DNA from: Bacteroidales bacterium UBA1736
GTDB lineage: Bacteria; Bacteroidota; Bacteroidia; Bacteroidales; UBA932
Assembly (NCBI GenBank): GCA_002315825.1
Contig: DCIC01000065.1
Location: forward strand, 298-20,972
Length of the DNA stretch: 20,675 bases
Direction of reading: 5' to 3'
Shown: piece after piece, positions 1 through 7,283 of the stretch
Position numbering within the stretch: position 1 is the first letter of the stretch
Layout: each line of letters starts with the position of its first letter
Position numbers and translations under genes: made by a program
Notes under the pieces: model-generated
Told to the model about the DNA's origin: nothing
The model's database searches: none
What the model saw: only the letters and a program-made list of their open reading frames with translations

Positions 1-772
1 CGATCTTATATTGAGTATCGCCGACACCCATCATATTATCAATATAGAATGCCTTCATCAGAGTTGTATCAGAAAGAGCCTTGAATCCTTCAACAGCCAT
101 TTTTGCATCAAGAACAACACCCTGCTCCTTCCAATAATTCAACTCGGCCTCATTGCCATTGAGCTTTGCATTTCCAGTGCAATAATTTGCCCAAAGATCA
201 CGGGAAAGAGCCAAATCCCTATTGTCATCAACTGACTTACCCTCAAGGTATGAATCGACTGCAGCAACATACTGCTTCGCAACCTGAAGCTGACGGTCAA
301 CCATCATATAGGCGATAGAAAGATTCTGTGCAGCCTGCTCATATTCGTTGGCACAATTGTTCTTCGCGCCCTGAAGCATATCACTGAATGCCTTGCTTGC
401 ATCCCTGCCTGCTGCAACAGCATTGTCAGAAAGACGCTGAACTGTCTTCAATGTTTCGATCTCATCACTGAGCTCAGCTGTTCCCTCTGCTGCTGCCGCC
501 GCAATATCAACCAGTTTTGAGAACTCCGCCATTCTGGAATTGATAACGACAAGGGAAACAATAGCTTGCTTGCGCGCTGTGCTGTCATTCATAATCTTCT
601 CCTGGAATGCACTCATAGCAGGACTTACAACAGACTTGCTATACTTTGACACCTTGGAGATATTGCCGGCACCTACTCCTGATGTATTCGGGATACCCAC
701 AAAAGCTCCGAGAACATAAGCAGCCACAACTGCAACTAAAAGAATCGTGATGTTTTTTGTCTTCGTTTTCAT
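1..772 (-). CDS. Membrane-anchored hypothetical protein, 3' end cut by window edge
   Basis: An open frame runs from an ATG at 772 to the left edge without a stop, giving 257 residues of a longer protein. The N-terminus is lysine-rich (MKTKTKN) and followed by one hydrophobic helix (about residues 8-27), so it is probably an inner-membrane anchor with the rest outside the cytoplasm. The remainder is alanine-rich, charged and probably mostly helical, with no catalytic motif I recognise. It lies 27 bases after the stop of the 88-residue gene upstream, and the A/T-rich gap has no Shine-Dalgarno site, as is usual in Bacteroidota, so the two are probably co-transcribed. Its first ~45 residues resemble those of that neighbour (both have KTK, then a helix, then a TSG...GN[I/V]S stretch). 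Function unknown. The reading frame is well supported; the end is not seen. Confidence 0.75.
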   Translation of the reverse strand, partial: MKTKTKNITILLVAVVAAYVLGAFVGIPNTSGVGAGNISKVSKYSKSVVSPAMSAFQEKIMNDSTARKQAIVSLVVINSRMAEFSKLVDIAAAAAEGTAELSDEIETLKTVQRLSDNAVAAGRDASKAFSDMLQGAKNNCANEYEQAAQNLSIAYMMVDRQLQVAKQYVAAVDSYLEGKSVDDNRDLALSRDLWANYCTGNAKLNGNEAELNYWKEQGVVLDAKMAVEGFKALSDTTLMKAFYIDNMMGVGDTQYKI

Positions 773-799
773 ACTATTAAATTTTTAATTTTTCTTTTT

Positions 800-1066
800 T
801 TACTTGGAAATTGTAACATTCCATTCCTGTCCATCCTCGTCAATCATTTTGTAACGGAGTGTATCGGCCTGCATCTGAGTGGCGTTCTCAATTGAGGCTC
901 GATCCTGAGTCCTCAACCTTGACAGAGCGGAGACATTTCCTCGCGCGATATCGCCCGATGTTGTCAAAGTCTCCTGAGTCCCAAACGCCGTCCCGAATAC
1001 AAATCCAACGAGCAACCCCGTAAGGACTCCGATCGTGACGTTGATTTTTGTTTTTGACATTTTCAT
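800..1066 (-). CDS. Small single-helix membrane-anchored hypothetical protein
   Basis: The product is 88 residues. A short lysine-containing N-terminus (MKMSKTK) precedes one membrane helix (about residues 9-30), then a polar tail ending in DEDGQEWNVTISK. The frame stays open upstream to 1258, but that longer start would overlap the 3' end of the regulator gene and would lie upstream of a good -7 box (TACTTTTG, 1100-1093). I therefore chose the ATG at 1066; the ATG at 1060 is also possible. It is the first gene of a probable two-gene unit with the 257+ residue protein downstream. No family recognised and no catalytic motif visible. Small size and a helix with an extracytoplasmic tail suggest an accessory or structural membrane role, which is inference only. 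Confidence 0.65.
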   Translation of the reverse strand: MKMSKTKINVTIGVLTGLLVGFVFGTAFGTQETLTTSGDIARGNVSALSRLRTQDRASIENATQMQADTLRYKMIDEDGQEWNVTISK

Positions 1067-1092
1067 TGTTAATAATTTTCGTTTGTCTGCTG

Positions 1093-1100
1093 CAAAAGTA
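1093..1100 (-). promoter_or_regulatory. Putative -7 box for the small membrane-protein genes
   Basis: TACTTTTG matches the Bacteroidota -7 consensus TAnnTTTG and ends about 26 bases before the ATG at 1066. The -33 region is weak: TTTT, not TTTG, lies 19 bases upstream. It sits in the gap between the regulator stop and the small gene, which fits a promoter for the two-gene unit. Confidence 0.45.
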
Positions 1101-1138
1101 TGGACCGACAGCGTGTAAAAAAAGAGCAAAAACGAGAA

Positions 1139-1151
1139 AATTCCGGGAATT
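1139..1151. repeat. Short perfect palindrome downstream of the AraC-type gene
   Basis: AATTCC-G-GGAATT reads the same on both strands around a single central base. It lies between the stop of the AraC-type gene and the putative -7 box at 1093-1100. On the minus strand it is followed within about 25 bases by runs of five and seven T. It could be an operator upstream of the small gene or part of a weak terminator for the regulator gene. At 13 bases, chance is a real alternative. Confidence 0.25.
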
Positions 1152-1160
1152 GCACGAATA

Positions 1161-2285
1161 CTACAACTTTTTTCTGTATTCAGAGGGGGAAACTCCCTTG
1201 ATTTTCGCAAAATTTCTATAATAAGTACTTGGATTGGTATATCCGGATGACTCGGCAATATCCAAAAGGCTAAGAGAGGAATCTTGCATCAAGCTAACCG
1301 AATAATCCACCCGCAAGCGGTTTACAAAGTTAAGAAAGGTTTCTTTATATTGAAAACGTATATAATCCGCCACATATTTGGAATTGACCTGGACTTTGGA
1401 TGACAGTCCGAGCAGATCGATATCAGGATCAAGAAAGAACCGTTCTGCAACCAGAGACTCCAATCTGCTAGCAATGACTTCGTATGCCAGAGGAACGGCA
1501 GCCTTCGACTCTGCCTCCTGACGGGCAATATTCACTCCAAGCTCCTCTGCAGTAAACTCCACTCGGCATACAAAAAAGGCTGTTACTGAATAGAAGAGAG
1601 CGAAAATGGCGGTCTGAAGAAGGTGAAACCAATTATCCCCCGAAATAGATGGGAAGAAACAGATTCCGACAAACAGAACGAAACGCACTGCAACAAGGGA
1701 AAAGATTATCAGTATCTTTTCGGAAGACTTCCCTTTAAGATTGGAGAAGTAGCATTCAAGTAATTTGTTATACCGCTTTAGGCTGACAAAGCAGAAAATC
1801 TGGACAAAAAGCTGTTCAATGAGGAAGAACAGGAACGCGGCATTGTCAAGTGAAAGCATCACGGACGTTCCTAAGCCTATGTCATTGCCCAATGACATCC
1901 GCCCGCTGATAATCCACTGAAATTCATTGCGACTGCCAACAGGAATGGCAGGAATAAGAAACAGATAAATGATGGCAAATGCAGCCACCGCCTCAAGCAT
2001 CCAGAAATCTTTTTTTCTGACTCCATCCTCCTTCAGAAGGAAAAGGCTCGCAAGATAATAAAAGAACGGGCTGAGCAGCATCAATAGGACATACAAAAGA
2101 TATATGACAGAGTTGAACTGCCCGCTCCCTTCTCTCAATACACCTGTCAAAAGGAGGAAAAGGCCCTCGAAAACCAAAGTAAATCCCATATACTTATGGA
2201 ATCTCCTCAGGTTCGGGCCAAAGGTAAATATGCCACCTCCGGCAAGAACTGCCACTACTGCAGGTATGAAAAACCAGTATGCCAC
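1161..2285 (-). CDS. AraC-family transcriptional regulator with seven-helix membrane N-terminus
   Basis: The product is 374 residues. Residues ~1-242 hold about seven hydrophobic helices (near 2-21, 33-50, 58-83, 95-115, 145-167, 188-210, 220-240). Residues ~272-374 form an AraC/XylS DNA-binding domain, whose second helix-turn-helix carries the hallmark LLDIAESSGYTNPSTYYRNF and ends with KGVSPSEYRKKL. This looks like a one-component membrane sensor that binds DNA from the membrane, a layout found in Bacteroidota. The start is GTG at 2285: an in-frame TAG lies three codons upstream, and the next ATG (residue 33) would remove the first helix. It precedes the two small membrane-protein genes on the same strand and is divergent from the transporter gene at 2377, so either could be a target; that is inference. 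The ligand cannot be deduced. Confidence 0.88.
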   Translation of the reverse strand: MAYWFFIPAVVAVLAGGGIFTFGPNLRRFHKYMGFTLVFEGLFLLLTGVLREGSGQFNSVIYLLYVLLMLLSPFFYYLASLFLLKEDGVRKKDFWMLEAVAAFAIIYLFLIPAIPVGSRNEFQWIISGRMSLGNDIGLGTSVMLSLDNAAFLFFLIEQLFVQIFCFVSLKRYNKLLECYFSNLKGKSSEKILIIFSLVAVRFVLFVGICFFPSISGDNWFHLLQTAIFALFYSVTAFFVCRVEFTAEELGVNIARQEAESKAAVPLAYEVIASRLESLVAERFFLDPDIDLLGLSSKVQVNSKYVADYIRFQYKETFLNFVNRLRVDYSVSLMQDSSLSLLDIAESSGYTNPSTYYRNFAKIKGVSPSEYRKKL

Positions 2286-2363
2286 TAATAACTAACCTAT
2301 TTGTCACAGGACAAAATTCCGTTAAATATAGGAATTATTATCTCAAATCTTTGCAAAAACACG

Positions 2364-2371
2364 TATATTTG
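2364..2371 (+). promoter_or_regulatory. Putative -7 box very close to the transporter start codon
   Basis: TATATTTG fits the Bacteroidota -7 consensus TAnnTTTG. It ends only five bases before the ATG at 2377, so transcription would begin at or next to the start codon and the message would be leaderless or nearly so. I see no good -33 TTTG at the expected 19-21 base distance, so the call is tentative. On the opposite strand of the same 91-base gap, TATATTTA (2330-2323) is a one-mismatch -7 candidate for the AraC-type gene. Confidence 0.45.
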
Positions 2372-2376
2372 CTGAA

Positions 2377-3000
2377 ATGGGTAAAATTTTGACCAAAAAA
2401 TTTGTAGTTCTTTCTACATTATTCTGCGTCTGCATAATCGCGTCCAACCTCTTCGAGACAAAAATCTTTGAAGCCGGGAAGCTGACTCTGACAGGAGGAT
2501 TCCTGATTTTTCCCATTTCATATATCATCAATGACTGTATCACTGAGGTCTATGGATTGAAACCGGCACGCTTTGTGATCTGGACGGCATTCACAATGAA
2601 TGCATTTTTCGTATTCTTCGCTCAATTGGTCCGTGTCTTGCCCGGAGCCTCATTCTGGGATGGACAGGAGCATTTCAACTACATTTTTTCCGCTGACCTC
2701 AGAATTACTCTGGCCTCTATGCTCGCCTTTCTGGCCGGATCAATGCTGAACGCAAGAGTAATGGACCTGATGAGGGACAGAGATGGAGATAGACATTTCG
2801 GATGGAGGGCGATATTGTCCTCTCTGGCAGGAGAGTCCGTTGACTCACTGATATTTTTCCCAATTGCATTCTTCGGCATCGGAGCAAAGAATATCCTTCT
2901 GTTGATGATTACTCAGATTATTCTCAAGACACTCTACGAGGTTATCATCCTTCCGTTGACGAGCCTTTTTGTCAAGAAATTAAAACAATTAGAATCATAA
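2377..3000 (+). CDS. yhhQ: Queuosine precursor transporter (YhhQ/VUT family)
   Basis: The product is 207 residues, normal for the family, with about six membrane helices. Family hallmarks are visible: an FPISYIINDCITEVYG-type stretch at residues 45-60 (acidic D53 and E57) and SSLAGESVDSLIFFPIAFFG at 148-167. Members of this family import 7-deazaguanine queuosine precursors (preQ0/preQ1) across the inner membrane for modification of the wobble base in GUN-anticodon tRNAs. No queuosine synthesis gene is visible nearby, which fits salvage. It is the first of three closely spaced plus-strand genes (4 and 10 bases between them). The start at 2377 is the only ATG that keeps the first helix. Exact substrate (preQ0, preQ1 or queuine) cannot be told from sequence. 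Confidence 0.88.
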   Translation: MGKILTKKFVVLSTLFCVCIIASNLFETKIFEAGKLTLTGGFLIFPISYIINDCITEVYGLKPARFVIWTAFTMNAFFVFFAQLVRVLPGASFWDGQEHFNYIFSADLRITLASMLAFLAGSMLNARVMDLMRDRDGDRHFGWRAILSSLAGESVDSLIFFPIAFFGIGAKNILLLMITQIILKTLYEVIILPLTSLFVKKLKQLES

Positions 3001-3004
3001 CAAT

Positions 3005-3673
3005 ATGAAACACTTATCATTTTTTGCCGCCATCGGCCTATTTGCAGCCGTTTGCTCCTGCAGCCCGCTGAGAATCGTTTTGGACTCTACCGCTGAGAAC
3101 AAAGAAAGAACAGTGCTCACAAGTAACGCATCTCTATTCCGCGCAGACAGAGGGCATATCTATGCAGCAATGGGATCAAGGATAATCCAGAAAGATACTA
3201 TCATAGCCATTCTCCTCACCTACGATGAGAATACTGACCACGGAGTTTTTGATCTCGGCAATCGTTTGATGGTCCGCCTGGGAGACAACTCCGAAATATT
3301 CCTCGAAAACGTTTATGACAAGGAATTTGACAGTCATACTGAGACAAATACGACTACAGTTCCCCAACACAATTTAGGCTTCGCCTATACGTACAGTCCC
3401 TTTACAGATATGGTATATGTCGAGCCTTATACCATATCAACTATGGTACAGAGGACATACACGACACATACCACCAACTCTTATGCACTTTACCTTGTGA
3501 CAAAAGAGCAATTGTTTGACATTATGAATAAAGGCATTGTCAAGCTACGCGTTGAAATCGAGGACAGAGAGCTTGATATGCCCAATCCAGAAAGAGCTTC
3601 TGAGATCTTGTATGAACTGGGGTCTTGTCTCTACGATAGAGTTGTAGCAGGAGTTGTACGCACTGATTTTTAA
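3005..3673 (+). CDS. Hypothetical lipoprotein
   Basis: The product is 222 residues. It starts with a lipoprotein signal peptide (MKHLSFF, hydrophobic core, then VCSC with the probable lipidated cysteine at residue 19; C17 is an alternative). The mature part has no membrane helix and no motif I can assign. It contains a Thr/His-rich stretch near residues 110-120 (HTETNTTTVPQH) and another at 150-158, and a C-terminal charged helix. It sits 4 bases after the transporter gene and 10 bases before a lipoprotein peptidase, so it is probably co-transcribed with both and faces the periplasm or outer membrane. Function unknown. Confidence 0.8.
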   Translation: MKHLSFFAAIGLFAAVCSCSPLRIVLDSTAENKERTVLTSNASLFRADRGHIYAAMGSRIIQKDTIIAILLTYDENTDHGVFDLGNRLMVRLGDNSEIFLENVYDKEFDSHTETNTTTVPQHNLGFAYTYSPFTDMVYVEPYTISTMVQRTYTTHTTNSYALYLVTKEQLFDIMNKGIVKLRVEIEDRELDMPNPERASEILYELGSCLYDRVVAGVVRTDF

Positions 3674-3683
3674 TTGACCGTTC

Positions 3684-5675
3684 ATGAAAAGCACAAGCAT
3701 AATGGCGTTAATTTCAGGGGCGGTTCTATGCCTCACAGGAGCCTGCAAGGAAGAGAAGCAGGATTTCAAATACACGGTGGACGAGTTTGCCGACATCAAA
3801 GTTATAAGATATACAGTCCCGGGGTGGGATGAGCTGTCCCTTCAGCAGAAAGAATACGCCTACCATCTAAGCGAAGCGGCAAAATGGGGATGGAACATAT
3901 TGTGGGATCAGAATTGCAAATACAACATCAGACTCAGAAAAGCCCTTTCCGCCATTCTGGAGAACTATACCGGAGACAGAAATACTGAAGAGTTCAAAGC
4001 ATTTACAGAATACGCCAAAAGGGTGTACTTCAGTAATGGTATCCATCACCACTACTCCGAAGACAAGTTCTTCCCCGAGTGCAGCCAGGATTACTTCAAA
4101 AGCCTGCTCAAAGCTGTAGGCAAAGAAGATGAGGCGGATTTTCTTACAGACTATTGCTTCAATCCTTCGCTTTTCCCTCAGAGACGCAGCACCTCTCCCG
4201 ACGGAGACATTGTCGCACTGTCCGCAGTCAACTTCTATGAAGGTGTAACGCGCAAAGAGGTGGAAGAATATTATGCATCCATTACCGTGAAGGATGACCC
4301 AACTCCCATTTCTTATGGCCTCAACTCTAAGGTCGTCAAAGAAGATGGAAAAGTTGTGGAGAAATTCTGGAAAGTTGACGGAATCTATAGCGAGGAAATC
4401 ACCAGAATATGTCAGGAATTAGAGAAAGCGGCAGCTGTCGCAGAAAATGACATCCAGAAAAAAGAGCTCGCGCTTTTGATTGAATACTACCGGACAGGTG
4501 ATCTTCGCATCTGGGATGAATTCAACATCGAATGGGTCAAGGACAGCTTGGGTATCATTGATTTCGTCAACGGCTTTATCGAGGACTACAATGACCCTCT
4601 TGGCAGGAAAGGTGCCTGGGAAGGCCACGTCAACATTAAAGACGTCAAAGCATCTGAAAGAACTGTGGTTCTGAGCGAGAATGCTCAATGGTTTGAGGAC
4701 AACGCCCCGATAGATCCAAGGTTCAAGAAGAGCGAGGTCAAGGGCGTGACAGCCAAGGTCATTGATGCAATCTGCCTGAGCGGAGATGCATACCCCGCTA
4801 CCCCTATCGGGATCAACCTTCCCAATGCCGACTGGATCCGTCGCGACCACGGATCCAAGAGTGTCACCATTGCAAATATCACTCACGCCTATGATTTCAG
4901 CGCCCAGGAACAGCCCCAAAGCACCCTGACAGAGTTTGCATTCAGTCAGGAAGAGATTGATCTGGACAAGAAATACGGATCGATTGCAGGGGAAATCCAC
5001 ACAGACCTCCACGAGTGTCTGGGACACGGTTCAGGGCAACTTCTCCCCGGTGTTTCAACTACTGCGATGGGAGAATTCTCTTCAACACTCGAGGAATCCA
5101 GAGCTGACTTGTTCGGGCTTTATTTCGCCGCAGACCCCAAGCTCGTAGATCTTGGCATTTTGCCGGATAAAGATGCATACAAGGCAGAATACGCCAGTTT
5201 CATCCGCAACGGCCTTATGGTCCAGTTCAATAGAGTCGAGCTTGGACGCCCCAATACAGAAGCACATATGCAAGACCGCAAGCTCATTGCCCAATGGGTG
5301 TATGAAAAAGGCAAATCAGCCAACGTGATAGAAAAAAAGGAACGTGACTCAAAGACATTCTTTGTCATCAACGATTACGAAGCTCTCAGAGGACTCTTCG
5401 GTGAGCTTCTCGCTGAGGTTCAGAGAATCAAGAGCGAAGGCGACTATGAGGCAGGAAAATCACTGGTTGAGACTTACGCAGTCAATATCGACCCCGCTAT
5501 CCACAAGGAGGTGATTGAACGCTATTCAAAACTCAATCTCAAGCCATATGGCGGTTTTATCAACCCCACAATAATTCCTGTAGAGGAAGACGGAAAGATT
5601 GTTGACTACAGATTGGAGTACCCTGACAGTTTCCTGGGGCAGATGCTCGAATACGAGAACAAGTATGGAATGTAG
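3684..5675 (+). CDS. Dipeptidyl peptidase III family zinc metallopeptidase (M49), lipoprotein
   Basis: The product is 663 residues, about the size of Bacteroides DPP III. The zinc site HECLGH at residues 443-448 is the five-residue-spaced form known from Bacteroides, and differs from the HELLGH of eukaryotic enzymes only inside the motif. H443 and H448 bind zinc and E444 is catalytic. The second motif EESRAD (470-475) supplies the third zinc ligand, E471. The family removes dipeptides from the N-terminus of short peptides. The N-terminus is a lipoprotein signal (LTGAC, cysteine 21), so it is probably anchored in the cell envelope and could act in peptide feeding. The start at 3684 lies 10 bases after the preceding lipoprotein gene, and this is the last gene of the plus-strand unit. 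It ends 39 bases from a convergent gene; I see no strong hairpin between them. Confidence 0.93.
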   Translation: MKSTSIMALISGAVLCLTGACKEEKQDFKYTVDEFADIKVIRYTVPGWDELSLQQKEYAYHLSEAAKWGWNILWDQNCKYNIRLRKALSAILENYTGDRNTEEFKAFTEYAKRVYFSNGIHHHYSEDKFFPECSQDYFKSLLKAVGKEDEADFLTDYCFNPSLFPQRRSTSPDGDIVALSAVNFYEGVTRKEVEEYYASITVKDDPTPISYGLNSKVVKEDGKVVEKFWKVDGIYSEEITRICQELEKAAAVAENDIQKKELALLIEYYRTGDLRIWDEFNIEWVKDSLGIIDFVNGFIEDYNDPLGRKGAWEGHVNIKDVKASERTVVLSENAQWFEDNAPIDPRFKKSEVKGVTAKVIDAICLSGDAYPATPIGINLPNADWIRRDHGSKSVTIANITHAYDFSAQEQPQSTLTEFAFSQEEIDLDKKYGSIAGEIHTDLHECLGHGSGQLLPGVSTTAMGEFSSTLEESRADLFGLYFAADPKLVDLGILPDKDAYKAEYASFIRNGLMVQFNRVELGRPNTEAHMQDRKLIAQWVYEKGKSANVIEKKERDSKTFFVINDYEALRGLFGELLAEVQRIKSEGDYEAGKSLVETYAVNIDPAIHKEVIERYSKLNLKPYGGFINPTIIPVEEDGKIVDYRLEYPDSFLGQMLEYENKYGM

Positions 5676-5714
5676 GCCTGAGGAGCCGCAGCAATACTAG
5701 TCTAATATAGTCTT

Positions 5715-7283
5715 TTACTGTGGGAATGACGAATGCCAGTCACTTTCAACATTCCCTCCCGATTGAGATGGCGAGTTTTGAACTTCGCCATCTTTTGGTC
5801 CATCCAATTGAGTCGTATGTACGGGCTCGGAATGCAAAAGAATCTGTTCAATATCCTTGGGGGACCATTTGACCTCATCCCTGGTAAATTCCGGGACATT
5901 GTATGCCTTGAAGAGTCTGAGATTCTGCTCGGGATCTTCCTGAGGGAGAATAAAAGGTTTGTGAGCCCTTCCATCCTTGTCAAAATAGGTCAAGTACAAG
6001 CGGGTATATGCCCCGTCATCACGCCGCGTGGTGAACACTATCCAACGGGAATTGGATGACCAGGCCTTGAAACTGTCGGCGTCATCTGAATTGACCTCAT
6101 CAAGAGGGCGAGTCTGTCCCGTCGTCAGGTCAGTCAAATACAGATCAGCCGAATCGTGCCAGATATGGAACGAACCATAGCTTCCAACTCCGCTGAGCAA
6201 ATATTTCCCGTCCGGGGAAGGGCGGGGAGTCACTGCGCTGAGACTGTCCAATGCAGCGTCAAACACCATCTGCGGACTGCCGAATTCGCGTGTCTGCGGA
6301 TCAAAAGAAACCGAACAAATGCTATAGCGTATATCACGGCACATCGGTGTCACCACTGTTTTCGAATTGGCTCCGAAAAGAGTGATATCGGCACTTGCAT
6401 AATATAATGTCTTGCCGTCAGGAGCCCAATATGGGAAAGTTTCAAAGTGAAGTGAATCATTCACTATGTATTTCACCTCATCCGTTTTGACATCATACAA
6501 GACAAGATCAGATCTAAGGTCATAAGCCTCAAGACGTTGTCTGTCGCTTGAAAAGAATACTTGCACGGTAGAATTCACCGAATATGCTATCAAATCCTCA
6601 CTTGGATGCCAGGAAGGATATACTGCATTGGAAATCAAATCGCCAGTCTTGAATGCAAGTTTCTTGGCCTTATCCCCATCCACAATCAGCGTTCCTCCGG
6701 ATTTTTCCCTGGCGTGAAACTGAAAACGCTCAGCGCTGTAATTCTGGAACGAATGGCAATTGATGCATTGCTGATTGACAGGCTCCATAATCAGGCTATT
6801 GTTGTATAGGTCTTTCTCCTTGAAATCACTCAATCTCCTTTGGACCAGGACCAATTGTCCATAATTGGAATACCCGGGTTCGATAAGTCTGTATGTGATA
6901 TATTCATCAATAGGGTCCGACGCAACAGCATTGGTAAAGTCAGCGAATCTAAGCCAACTGCCATCACGCTTGACATATACTGTGAAGGTCATCTCTCCTC
7001 CCTTATTCTCCTCAAGGGCCTTTTTCCATCGGTCAAGAGGTATGGAGACCTCAGGCCCTTTCAGGACAATGGGTTCACCCTTTCCTTGTATTTCGACCAC
7101 ACAAGCATCGGCCTCATTTTTAACGATGAAGTTCATCGGGGCAATATTGCAGGGAATGACAAGATCAGTATAATCCGGATAGACAATGAGTTCTTCGGCC
7201 AAGGGCTGCGCATCACGATATCCGGAAGGGACACAACAAGTCAGAGCGAAAACTGACGCCAAAATAAGTAAAAAACGTTTCAT
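5715..7283 (-). CDS. Beta-propeller (PD40/TolB-like) lipoprotein with CxxCH haem-type motif
   Basis: The product is 522 residues. A lipoprotein signal ends at LTCC (C16 or C17). Residues ~35-120 look like a beta-sandwich. C173-I-N-C176-H177 is a textbook haem c attachment motif. Four or more TolB/PD40-like blades follow, with W/P-S/A-PDG signatures near 225, 286, 355 and 408 (for example YWAPDGKTLYYAS). It therefore looks like an extracytoplasmic propeller that may bind one haem c. The last ~30 residues are polar and probably disordered. Its ATG overlaps the stop of the DUF6057-like gene by one base (TGATG), so the two are translationally coupled. It is the last gene of the ileS-dksA-lspA run. 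Haem attachment is inference; a fortuitous or metal-binding CxxCH is possible. Function unknown. Confidence 0.8.
   Translation of the reverse strand: MKRFLLILASVFALTCCVPSGYRDAQPLAEELIVYPDYTDLVIPCNIAPMNFIVKNEADACVVEIQGKGEPIVLKGPEVSIPLDRWKKALEENKGGEMTFTVYVKRDGSWLRFADFTNAVASDPIDEYITYRLIEPGYSNYGQLVLVQRRLSDFKEKDLYNNSLIMEPVNQQCINCHSFQNYSAERFQFHAREKSGGTLIVDGDKAKKLAFKTGDLISNAVYPSWHPSEDLIAYSVNSTVQVFFSSDRQRLEAYDLRSDLVLYDVKTDEVKYIVNDSLHFETFPYWAPDGKTLYYASADITLFGANSKTVVTPMCRDIRYSICSVSFDPQTREFGSPQMVFDAALDSLSAVTPRPSPDGKYLLSGVGSYGSFHIWHDSADLYLTDLTTGQTRPLDEVNSDDADSFKAWSSNSRWIVFTTRRDDGAYTRLYLTYFDKDGRAHKPFILPQEDPEQNLRLFKAYNVPEFTRDEVKWSPKDIEQILLHSEPVHTTQLDGPKDGEVQNSPSQSGGNVESDWHSSFPQ

Noticed and set aside
11..235. 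74-codon plus-strand open frame at the left edge
   Set aside because: It is antisense to the open minus-strand frame that runs from 772 to the edge and has a more convincing N-terminus.
1067..1258. Longer start for the 88-residue membrane protein
   Set aside because: It would overlap the AraC-type gene and place the -7 box inside the coding sequence; the helix and Lys-rich start at 1066 look natural.
4419..5027. 202-codon minus-strand open frame
   Set aside because: It is antisense to the DPP III gene, including its zinc-site region, and has no protein-like features or promoter.
5676..5714. Possible bidirectional terminator between DPP III and the propeller lipoprotein gene
   Set aside because: Only a short direct repeat (TAGTCT twice) is visible; no stem with a T-run on either strand that I could support.
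6840..7256. 138-codon plus-strand open frame
   Set aside because: It is antisense to the propeller lipoprotein gene and lacks any supported start signal or motif.
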